Shown here piece by piece: positions 10,834 to 21,792 of a DNA stretch of 64,000 nucleotides. This DNA comes from Auriscalpium vulgare (Eukaryota; Basidiomycota; Agaricomycetes; Russulales; Auriscalpiaceae): assembly GCA_019915015.1 (NCBI GenBank), contig JAHBBC010000008.1:682001-746000 (forward strand), written 5' to 3'. The notes under the pieces were generated by a model. That model was given only the letters and a program-made list of their open reading frames with translations. It was not told the origin of the DNA and made no database searches. How positions within the stretch are numbered: the stretch's first letter is position 1; every line of letters begins with the position of its first letter. A program made the position numbers and the translations under genes.

Positions 10834-12155
10834 ATGCAACACCCCGCCATCAACAACGAGCTCTTTAATTCTGTTCCGCGTGCTGACTTCCCGGGAGGAT
10901 TGAACTTCATAGAAAAGTGGTGGATCAAGCACCGGGAGTGGCTTCAGGAGTGTGGCTACACCCTGTCACGGCCTCGCTACCAGCCAGACTGGACTCCGTC
11001 CTGGAAGCCGGGACAGTACTACCCTTCCTTTGAAGATGGCCGGGCGGTGGTGCGTTGTAGATCTTTCCCCATCGGCTGCCTCTAAATTCTCAGCTATTAG
11101 ACTCGTATTATGGACGCTACCCGCTCTTCCGACGGGCTTCACGTCGCTATCAAGCGAATTCACGTCAATGCCGCCTCCGAAGAAGTAGACGTTTATCAGC
11201 GCATGGTATCTGAACCAATTTCCTCCGACCCCCGAAACCGCACTGCCCCTCTGCTCGACATTTTGCAAGTGCCCGACGGATCCGGCGAGCGCCTCCTCGT
11301 TATGCCGTTGTTGAGGCCTTTTGCCAATCCTGAGTTTGAGACATTTGGAGAGGCTATCGCGTTCTTCACCCAGATATTTGAGGTGCGTGGTTTCTGATCT
11401 TTGGATTGCATCGCTTGACCGATGAATGCTCCGTTGTAGGCCATACAACTAATGCACGATCATCGCATAGCGCACAGGTCGGTCATCGTGCACAGCACAC
11501 GTTTGAGGTGGCTGACCTCTTGAAGGGACTGCACGTTCAACAACATCATGCTAGATCCAAGCGGCATGTACCCGGTTCCTTTCCACCCACGGGAGATTGA
11601 CCGCCGTCGAGACTGGAAAGGAAAGGTGCCGCACCACACGCGCACTCAGTGTCCTCCACGGTATTTCCTCATCGACTTTGGTCTGTCCCGCTCCTATCCG
11701 CCGGCCGAAATACCGTATGACCTCGCCATCCGTGGAGGCGACAAAACCGTCCCCGAACATGATAACGAGACGGAACTTTGTGATCAATACGCTGTCGACG
11801 TTTATTACCTCGGCAACCTCGTCCGAGAGCGATTTATTGGGGTATGAGCTTGTCCACCGGGCCACGCGCGCACATTCTGGTAGCTGATCAGCTCTGACAG
11901 AAATACCATGGATTTGAGTTTATGCAACCTCTGGTAGGAGACATGGTCGCAGTCGATCCCTCCATGCGTCCCACGATGGACGGCGTTGTTACTCGCTTCA
12001 AGGAAATACGAGAATCGCTCAGCTCCTGGAAATTGCGCTCGCGATTGGTCCGGAGGAAGGATTGGGCTGTCGTCAGCTTGTACAAGTCATTCGGTCACTG
12101 GTATCGTCGGCTGGGCTATATTGCTACGAGGAAACCTGCAATTCCCGATGCTTGA
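10834..12155 (+). CDS. K3: B-type kinase-like protein, intact
   Basis: This is a member of an Agaricomycete protein-kinase-like family with 368 residues. Exons are 10834-11049, 11101-11382, 11440-11477, 11526-11841 and 11901-12155, and introns are 48-59 nt. The first 72 residues contain the family WW motif (KWWIKHREWLQECGY). The kinase core shows V-A-I-K (K90), H-R-D-C with D180 and N185, D-F-G at 229-231, a PE motif (GGDKTVPE, E256), D270-V-Y-Y-L-G, and the subdomain XI motif MRPTMDGV. The C-terminus HWYRRLGYI...PAIPDA is family-specific. No full glycine-rich loop is evident. All catalytic residues needed for phosphotransfer are present, so it may be active, but the substrate is unknown. It is divergent from H1, and both are duplicated together as H1-right and K11. 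Confidence 0.85.
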
Positions 12156-15100
12156 CCCGTCTTTACCATGTTCACTTGTCGGCACTTACACAAGTTCCTC
12201 TCGATACCACTGTTTCGATTTGATCTCTAGCTTTCCATACATCTTTGCTCGCAGCTTATCGCTCTATAGCCCTCCCACTCGTTACATTTTATCGCTCATA
12301 TGCTGTCCAACTCGTGGCGCGCACTCGGTGTAGAGAGGCTTGGCCACCCTCTGTTGTCCGTCGGGACAGGTCCATGAAGTCTACCCAATTGCCGTTGCCT
12401 TGCACGTAAGATGGCAGTACAACACTCTGGAGAGTTACGCAGGGAACGCGACCATAGTAACGGACGCACGAACAATGCCGGCGATATTACCAGGGAGTTG
12501 GGGAGAAGCGAGCGCGAGATGGCGCCCAGATGAACACAAGGGCTCCGGCGTCCGTGCTGGGATCTTTGAACATGCTTCATTCGTCGCGATTTCAGCGCTG
12601 ATACGTACAAGAAGCGGCGCCTGCTACATAGATCTCCCGCTGTGCAAACCTTGGGATACACGAGGGCGCCGATCGACAGCATTCGCCTACATGTGAGAGA
12701 ATCGCCGACGTGAGAGCACTCCGCTTGAGAAACAAAAGAGGGACAAGGGAGGAACGACAATGATCACCGCGCGGCGCAGAGCCATCGAAGGATGGTTCGC
12801 ATCTCACCGGGAACCACTGGCCTGCCAATGAAGGCTGTATGGGCGCAGTGCTACGTGAAGATCGCTAAGTCATTGGACATCGCTTGGGATGAGATGCGCA
12901 CGACCCGGAACGCTGGAATATTCGCACGACCGGACTCGCCCACTCGACATACGAGTGTCTCATGGGGGACACCAGCGAAGCTGTGGCTTGGCCACGATGG
13001 CCGCGCCGCACAGTGCCGCGGAGTCTGAGCGGCGCCTCCAACTGGCGGGCGCAAATCCCTTGCCACACTCCTGCGCACCATCGTCGATGAGCAAGTCCGG
13101 TTACATGGTGTTCCTTCAGCAGATGAATGGGTGAGAGTAAGCGACCTGCCCACCCGCAAGAAAAAAAAAATAGCGCGCAACTTACGTCACGGATGGCCAG
13201 CAGACCCTGCCAACACATTGTGCCGAAATGTGCGCGCTGCCCGATGTCTATCGTGATCCCTTACGTTGCGCGATGCAGCTCTCAGTGCCACGCGGAGGAG
13301 GCAGGAAATCAGCGGCGATAAGGAAGACACCAACAGTGCGGGTACCCGCTGCACATTGGCCATCGTGGCGCGGTGCGACAGGGACACACCAATTCGGCTG
13401 CACAATGTGAAAGCGGAATAGAATAGCGCAGGGTAAGTCGTATCGTTCCAAGACAAGTGGACGGCAGCTACCAAGCGAGATGAGCGCCAGGTGTGCAGAG
13501 CGGCGGTCTCACACAGCCTGGGAGGTCGAGCATCACAGGCGCGCAATATCAACTCGCGCCGTTACGTAGGCACTGAGAGCGCGCACCTGTGAGATTCTAA
13601 CAGGTTTTTCTGTACAAAATACGCCGACATGTTGCACTGGTCGTCGCAGTGGCATCAGTACGACGACGTTGTTGCGAGATAGGGCGGAATAGGTCCGTGG
13701 AGTTTGCATGAATGCCCTTGTTGTACACGTACAACAGCGGAAGTGCCACCCAAAGCGAGCTCAGCAGGTTTGCGCCTAGTAACAGATGCCCAAACAATGC
13801 CGAAGATCTTACCAGGGAGCTGGGGAAGCGAGCGCGAGGTGGCGCCAGGATGGACACAAGGGCTCGGGCGTCTGTGCTGGGATCCTTCAACATGCTTCAT
13901 TCGGTGTGATGCATATAAGGCGCTGATGCGTACAAGAAACGGCGCTGACTATGCTCACGCTGTGCAAACCTTCGGATACAAGGTCGCCGATCGACAGCCA
14001 TTCGCCTATCTGTGAGAAAATCGCCGACATGAAAGCCCTCTGGATGAGAAACAAAAGACAGACAACTGAGGAACAACAATAATCACCGCGCGGCGTAGAG
14101 CCAGCGACAGATGGTACACATATCACCGGGAACCTGCGTGTCAATGGAAGCGGTATGGGTGCGGTGCTACGTGGAGATTGCTAAGTCTTTGAACATCGCT
14201 TGGGATGATATGTGCACGCACCGGAACGCTGGAATATTCGGACGACCAGAATCTCCCATTCGATTAGTAGATGCGACACGAGCTGCTCCCCTTGGCCATG
14301 GTGGCGCCGGATTGCCGCGGAGTCTGAGCGGGGCCGACAACGTGGCGGGCGCATATCCCTTGCCACACTCAGCCTGCGCACCATCTTCGACGAGAAAGTC
14401 AGGCTACATAGTGTTCCTGCGGGACCCGAATGAGTAATGAGTCTCCGGGGAAGCAACCTGCCCACCCGCAAAAAGAAATAGCGCGCACTTACGTCACGGA
14501 CAGCCCTGCCGACAAATGGTACCGAATTGTGCCGTGCCCATCGACACCGTGCAGGCGCTCCTCGAGGTCCATCATGATTTCATACGTTGCGCGATGAAGT
14601 CTTTAATGCCCCACGGTGGGAGCAGGAAGTGACCGGGCATGAGGAAGACCTCAACACCAACAGAGCGGGCACCCGGCCTGGCCATCGGCTCTCCTCGTGG
14701 CGCGGTGAGAAAGCTCGCTCTGAGACGGCAGACTGCTCCGCAGGTAAATCGTTGGGAATATAATCTGGCGACGGAACGGGGCGCATCAAAATACCGTCAT
14801 TGGATGTACGCTGCCGACCAGCGCCACGCAGCTTCGAGTCCGTAGCGCGTCTTGAACGATGTGCTTGGGAAAGCATAATGCCTAAAGTCTGTAGCAATGC
14901 AAGGTGAGTAGATACAGGCAAGATACAGGTAAGAGTCGCGCGGGAAGAGTCCGCGCCGCGCAATTTCGGCATCATTGATCAAGACGCTCATATACCCGGC
15001 CTGAATCATTCATTGGGCAGATCTTAAATACATAGAATGAAGAGAGGGAGACGAACTAGGCACTCACGGGAGGTCCTGCAACCGCGGGGTGTGCGCGCAG

Positions 15101-16066
15101 TCGGGCTGCGTTCTGGAGGGCGGCCGCGATCCACACCCAATCTGGGATGGATGCTTGAAACCAACCTAGGGGCAGATGAAACGCCGAGGACTCGTTTGCA
15201 TGCCTAGGTAGCACGGCTGCCCGGGACTGATCGAGCACGGCGGACTGATCGAGACACGGTGTGCCGGCACGAAAGGAAACTGGGAGATGCGCAGCTGCGA
15301 CAGACACCCCAGTGCGCGTGAGGTCGATGGTGAGAATATTGAGACTTTGTGTGGGCTTAATGACTGTTATGCGACACAGTCCACACAAGCTACATACAGC
15401 TAAACCGGTATGCCGTCAGTAGGAGGCGATATCGGTACATCAAGAACGACGCACCTCAAACCGACACATTCGCGTAGCAGCGTTGCAACCTCTGAAATCT
15501 GGCCATTTCTCCTGCTCCACTGGACGCTTCCAGACGTCGTCGCTGCGTGGCCGTCGTCCCTTAGTGGATCTTGCTGGTGTCCAGTAGCACCAACTTCGCG
15601 CCAAACTACGTGAGCGGGAATGAAGGAAACGTCGGACAGCTCACTACTGCCTATGCGCTCGTCTGAAGCGGGCGACAGTGAGCTGCTAGCGAGGCTTTGT
15701 CGTGACGTGTTGCGAGAGAGGCGGAAGACCTCAGCTGGACTCGACTAGCAGAAAATCAGCGGAAGGCGACCGGCCCGGACGGCTCCGGCGGGCTACCGGG
15801 CCGAGGCCAGCCACCCGTCTTCGACCCGGGCGTCACTATCTGCTCGTCGCCCGTAACTTATTGTTCGGATGGCGGCGTTGACCGTCGAGTGGCCCATCAG
15901 CCCACCAAACTACTCCCTCGCTCCCATCCTGGCTACAGGTGAAGTCTTTGATTCTAACATCCCCGACATCTACAACGTTGATTCCTCATCATTATAACGC
16001 GCCTTGTACTAAACCAGCGTTCATCGGTCGCAATCACAAGCCCTAACTTCGCGTTCTTCCCTTATC
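12156..16066. repeat. Spacer between K3 and K4
   Basis: The first kilobase is almost identical to the DNA after K11 (52821-53880). The part from 13400 to 15050 matches 620-2400. The last kilobase matches the 5' flanks of other C-type kinases. Mini-ORF copies lie at 12792-13028 and 14111-14437. I see no complete gene with consistent splice sites. Confidence 0.65.
14111..14437 (+). other. Recurring spacer mini-ORF, longest form (108 codons)
   Basis: It starts MVHISPGTCVSMEAVW and continues through CYVEIAKSLNIAWDDMCTH and a Ser/Gly-rich tail. The related frame at 12792-13028 has 78 codons and starts MVRISPGTTGLPMKAVW. No domain is recognised. The 5' halves are conserved in six spacers while the 3' halves drift out of frame, as expected for an old exon under decay. 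Confidence 0.3.
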
Positions 16067-17400
16067 ATGAACGATGGCCTAGACATCCCCGGGCTGGATG
16101 CTCTTTATACCCCTGGACCCTTCGCTCATCGAGGTGGCATAGCTCGCTACGAAGAGTGGTGGGTCAAACATTGGGACTGGCTAGAGGAGTGCGGATACAC
16201 ACTCAGGTCTCGCTACAAGCCCGGGTGGCAACCGTCGTGGAATCCCGACAAGGACTTCTATCCGGACTTCGAGGATGGACAAGTTGCTGTTGTACGTCAT
16301 CATCCATATTGATTCGACAGCCTCTGAGCTCGCGACAGTCGGGAAGCATCATGGACGCTGTGCGCTCATCGGACGGTGCAAATGTGGTATTCAAAAAGGT
16401 CCCCATGGGCCCGGGAGTGCATGAGGTGGAGGTCAACAGACTTCTGTCAAGCCCACCTCTTGCCTCCGACCCTGCCAACCATTCTGCCCCGCTTCTGGAC
16501 GTCTTGGAGGTGCCCGATGAACCGGGGCAGCAGCTCATCGTGATGCCGCAGCTGCGTCCCTACTACGATCCAAAGTTTGATGCAATCGGCGAAGCGATTG
16601 CCTTTTTCCACCAGATAATCGAGGTCAGCGTCTCGAACATGTTTATGTCGTTCTGCATTTTGACTCGGCGTTTCCGAAGGGTCTTCAATTTATGCATAAA
16701 CATCATATTTCTCACAGGTGAGCTGATTTCCTTCTTTCCGCAGCGCGACTCTGATTTGCTCTGCTGAAGGGACTGCACGAATGAGAACATCGCGTTGGAT
16801 CCATCTGGGATGTACCCCGAATCATTCAATCCCAATCCAACGAAGCTGGATATGCGTCGAGATTTGAAGGGCAAAGCGAAGTACTACACTCGCACACAGC
16901 GCCCGCCGCGGTATCTCTTCATCGATTTCGGCCTCTCTCGTGTTTATCCCCCGGAGCTCGGACCACCCATTGACATAGCATCTCGAGGTGGGGACAAGTC
17001 GGCACCGGAACACGTCGACACCGACATACCGTGCAACCCGTTCCCTACAGACGTTTACTACCTGGGAAATGTCATACGCCAGAACTTCATCTTAGTATGT
17101 GTGTCGCCATACTACGTCGCCTCTCATTCTAACAGCATCCCGCAGGAATACCACGGATTTTCCTTCATGCGGCCTTTGGTCGATGACATGGTTGCGCAGG
17201 ACCCCGAAAAGCGCCCGCAGATGGACGAAGTAGCGACCCGCTTCAAGGCGATCCGTGCGTCTGTGAGCTGGTGGAAAAGGCGTTCGCGGATGGTTCGGCG
17301 GGACGAGGCTATTCTGAACGGGTGGTATCATTCCGCTTTACATTGGTATCGACGACTGGGATACATACTTACTAGGAAGCCTGCGATCCCTGACGCCTGA
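16067..17400 (+). CDS. K4: C-type kinase-like protein, intact
   Basis: It encodes 375 residues. Exons are 16067-16291, 16339-16623, 16680-16717, 16770-17094 and 17146-17400. The N-terminal exon carries EWWVKHWDWLEECGY. The ATP-site lysine is K94 in VVFKK, the HRD motif is H182-R-D184 with N189, and DFG is at 235-237. The activation segment is followed by GGDKSAPEHVD, then D-V-Y-Y-L-G. The last intron (17095-17145) is 51 nt, in frame and without a stop, so intron retention would insert 17 residues. The C-terminal YRRLGYI...PAIPDA tail is complete. Sequence identity to K6 and K7 is very high from the DFG exon onward, which suggests recent duplication or conversion. Its substrate is unknown. Confidence 0.88.
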
Positions 17401-20400
17401 CGGGACTGTATTCGCTCATTACCTACGTTTCGGAGTCTATTCATTCCCAAAATACCCTCGTTGCTATTTTATCTGGTCGTCTACTAGCCATCGCACGGTC
17501 GAACATTGATTATGGTGCTTATATTGCCAAACATATTTATATATCTGACCTGCCGTGTCGATCGTCGTCGCTCAGTGGCATGTACCATCGGTTGGCCTAA
17601 AATTCGCAACGCAGCTGGATTGACTAACACCTCACGTCTCCGTGTTGTGCATCGGCGGGAAACCGCCCCATCTATTGCTCGACGGCCGGACCGTTAGCGG
17701 TGTGCTGTCGCAGGGCATACTACGAGGCATGGTCAGAACAAGGAGGGCACACGGTGAAGGAAATCCTCACAGAAACCAACCAAAAGCCCGGAGCAGACCG
17801 AGATCAGCATCCCGTGCAACAACAAGGCTGCGACGGGACTTGGAGGCTGAGCGTCTTCAGGCCCGCCGTCCTGGCACTCAGAGCGCGCGCTCTGTGAATT
17901 CCTGTTAAGCCAGGCATTGTTCCTGACGGGAAGAGAACTGGCCAGAGAATGCCCGTGTGTTTCAGCCACGAGCGCATCCAAGGCATCACCGAAAAGACGT
18001 TGTCGCGAGATCTGTCGGAATAGGTCCGTTGGCGACTGCCGCTGCCGCACACGTACACGTACGAGCGCGGAACAAACCTGCAAAGTGTCATGCAAAGCTA
18101 GTCAAAGTGGATGGCACATAGTAACGGAGGCGTAGAATGCGCCAGTTGGAGTTACCAAGGAGCTGGAGAGAAAGCAAGCGCGAGACAGCGCCGAGATGGA
18201 CACAAGGGCTCCGGCGCCCGTGCCAGGATCTTTCGACATGTTTCATTCGTCGTGATGCATATCAGTCGCTGGTACGTACAAGAAGCGGCGCCGACTGCTA
18301 GATAGATCTCGCAGTGTGCAGACCATGGGATACACAGGGGCGCCGATCGACAGCATTCGCCTATCTGTGAGAAAATCGCCGACATGAAAGTACTCCAGTT
18401 AAGAAACAAAAGACAGACATGTAAGGAATGACGGTAATCACCGCACGGCGCAGAGGCATCGAAAGATGGTAGACATTACGCCGGGGAGCTGCGTCCCAAT
18501 GGAAGCGGTATGGGCGGGGTGCTACGTGGAGATAGCTAAGTATTTGGACATCGCTTGGGATGACATGTGCACGCACCAAAATGCTGAAATATTCGGACGA
18601 CCAGACTCGCCCACTCGACATACGAGTGTCTCATGAGGGACACCGGCGAAGCTGTGGCACGATGGCGCCGGACTGCCGCGGAGTCTGAGCGGCGCCGACA
18701 ACGTGGGGGGCGGATATCCCTTGCCACACAACTGCGTACCATCGTCGACGAGCAAGTCAGGTTATATCGTGTTCTTGCAGGAGCTGGATGAGTGATGAGT
18801 CTCCGGGGAAGCGACCTGCCCGCCCGAGAAATAAATAGCGCGCACTTACGTCACGGGCCAGCAGACCCTGCCGACAAATGGTGCCGAATTGTGCCGTGCC
18901 CGGTGCCGTGCCCACCGGCGCCGTGCACGCGCTCCTCGAGGTCCATCATAATTTCATACGTTGCGCGATGAAGTATTTAATGCCCCACGGTGGGAGCAGG
19001 AAGTGACCGGGCATGAGGAAGACCTCAACACCAACAGAGCGGGCACCCGGCCTGGCCATCGGCTCTCCTCGTGGCGCGGTGAGAAAGCTCGTTCTGAGAC
19101 GGCAGACTGCTCTGCAGGTAAATCGTTGAGAATATAATCTGGCGGACGGAACGGAGCGCATCAACATACCGTCATTGGATGTACGCTGCCGACCAGCGCC
19201 ACGCAGCTTCGAGTCCCTAGCGCGTCTTGAACGATGTGCTTGGGAGGGCATAATGCCTAGAGCTGGAGCAATGCAAGGTGAATAGATACAGGGAAGATAC
19301 AAGCAAGAGTCGCACGGGAAGAGTGAGCGCCGCGCATTTTCGGCGTCGTTGATCAAGACACTCATATGTCCGGCCTGAATCATTCATTGGGCAGATCTTA
19401 ATTACATAGAATGAAGAGAGTGAGACGAGTTAGGTACTCACGGGAGGTCCTGCGACCGCGGTTTGTGCGCGCAGTCCGTGCGCAGGCAGGCAGGCCGTGA
19501 TGCACACCCAATAGATGGGTGATTGAGAACAACCGAGGGGCAGATGAGACACCGGGGATCCGCTTGCATACCTAGGTAGAACGGCGGACTGATCGAAACA
19601 ATGTGCCCGCACGAGAGGAAACTTCAGAGCGGGAAGATGCGTAGATGCGACAGAAAGCCGCGCGTGAGGTCGATGACGGGCTGCAGGATGTCTACGAGTT
19701 GATGACTGACCTATGTCATGTGTCACAGCGACAGCAGTTGCAATGCTGATGCGCTGTCCACACAAGCTAACAGCTGCAGTCAGCAGGAGGCGATATCGGT
19801 CCATCATGAAGAACGCACCTCAAAGACGACACATTCGCATGCCAGCGTAGAAACCTCTGACCCCTTCGCCAGCCACATGTGTTCGCGTCGTCCATGCGTC
19901 GTTCCTGCGTCGTTCCTGCGTCTTCCCTTAGTGGATGCTTGCTCCGGATGTCCAGGAGCACCAACTTCCACGCGTCATGCTTTGCCGGGTATGAGGAGGA
20001 CGTCGGACAGCATCACTAGTGCGTGAAGTGCGCTCGTGTACAGCTGGATACAGCGAGCTGTCAGCAAGACTTTGTGGTGACCGTGTTGCGAGAGAAGCTG
20101 AAGACCTCAGCTGGAGCCTGGAGACGAGCAGAAAATCGGCCGCGAGGCGACCGGCGGCCCGGGCAAACTCCGGCGGGTGACCGGGCCGCGGAGGCACAGC
20201 CATGAGGAAAGCTACTCCGGCGGCCTTGTGCTCGTCGCCTCGAGTCCGTAAACTCAGGCTATTGTTCCAACGTCGGCGTTGGCTATGATGCACTTCCTCG
20301 CCCTCTCACTGAGTCCCCCGCCCCGCTCATCGCCCTTGCTCCGCCCACCCACCAGCCCGGTTCACCACGACCTTCAACCGCGCTCGTTCTCAGCCATCCC

Positions 20401-20433
20401 CCCCTACCTGGTGTTCATACCAGCACTCTTCAC
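17401..20433. repeat. Spacer between K4 and K5
   Basis: 17401-18100 matches the DNA after K6 (25194-25900) and the DNA after the split K7 tail (30400-31090). 18100-19430 is homologous to 26000-26640 and 13900-15050. 19430-20365 is the typical 5' flank of A-type kinases, yet it precedes a D-type gene here. A mini-ORF copy lies at 18466-18636. No gene is called. Confidence 0.65.
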
Positions 20434-21792
20434 ATGGATGACCCGTATGCCGACTCTGATGATCAGCAGGAAGGGTTCACGGAAGGACGACTTAGAAGGG
20501 CGGAGCCCTCCCGTCTGGATGTAGGCGAGCGATGGTGGGTGCGACGCTACGTGGCGCTCGAGCAAGCAGGTTATATACTGCGGCCCCGCTATCATCCCAA
20601 CTGGAAGCCGTCATGGAGTGGCAAATGGAACTGGAGGGTGCGCACATTCTGTGAAGACAGTCTACCCAATCAGGTACGCAGAGTCTTGCTTTCGGCCTAC
20701 ATGTGTTGACGCTCTGTTGTCCTCGCCGACAGTGGAGATGGGGCGTGATCGACGCAACGCGTAAGTCCGATGGAGCTCAGGTCGTTCTTAAGAAGATCCA
20801 TTTCTACGACGAGAGAGAGATCGAGATGTACAGGTTTTTCACGTCGGAGCCTGTCGCGTCGGATCCAAGGAACCATTCTCTCGTACCCTACGAGACCCTC
20901 TACCTACCAGGGGTCCCGGAACCCATCCTCGTCATGCCTATGATGCGACCCATCTACAGCCCCCCATTCCAGACTTTTGGCGAAGTTGTACCGTTTCTCT
21001 CCCAAATTTTCGAGGTCTGCCTGGTCTCTCGCATCAGACACCACCAGTCGCTGACAGCCTTTTGCAGGGGATCCAGTTAATGCACGAGTGCCACATTGCT
21101 CATCGGTATGCTTTTATTTCTTGCTGTGCGACAGCGACAGTATCAGGCTTACGGTGCCGTCGGCTAGGGACTGCACGCTATATAATTTCGTCATGGATGC
21201 ACCGTCGATGTACCCCAACGGGTTTCACGCTATGAAGATCAACCTCAATCAAGATTGGACGGGTGAGGCCCGACACTTAACCCGCACGGAGGCGCGGCCT
21301 CGCTACTATCTCATCGACTACGGGATATCCGTACGACTGCCGCCCGAGGATGGTCCTCCGTTGATCCTGCCGGTGCCAGGGGGCGACAAGTCAGTCCCTG
21401 AATTCCGCCACCTGGATGTCCCAAGCAACCCCTTCCCTATTGATGTGTTCTACCTTGGTAGTATGATTCGACAGCACTTCATTTCGGTAATTCGCGCACA
21501 ATACCTTTTCTCACATTATGGGCTCACTCCTTCGCAGAAATATCACGGATTTGGCTTCCTGGAGGCGCTGGTAGACGATATGACGCAGGAAGATTCTTCC
21601 AAGCGTCCGACCATGGGGGAAGTGGTTTCGCGCTTCGCGGCAATCCGTAGTGCATTGGGCAGCCGCAAACTTCGTGGTCGTTTCGTTGGAAGGAGAGAGT
21701 TCATCTTATTTCGCTTCATCCGAGACATCAGTCACTCGTACAGGACTGCAGTTTATATGCTGCGTGGCCTCCCAGCGATGGCGGATCCGTGA
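20434..21792 (+). CDS. K5: D-type kinase-like protein with DYG instead of DFG
   Basis: It encodes 377 residues. Exons are 20434-20673, 20733-21014, 21068-21105, 21168-21486 and 21538-21792. This is the most diverged type. The N-terminus has an acidic DDPYADSDDQQEGF start, then GERWWVRRYVALEQAGY. The ATP-site lysine is in QVVLKK, HRD is H186-R-D188, and the magnesium-binding motif reads D-Y-G in LIDYGISV. The PE motif is GGDKSVPEF, and D-V-F-Y-L-G replaces D-V-Y-Y-L-G. The C-terminus ends in LPAMADP, without the usual GYI-TRKPAIPD tail. DYG is tolerated in some active kinases, so loss of activity is not implied. K13 is a near-identical copy with a completely different upstream region. Confidence 0.88.
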
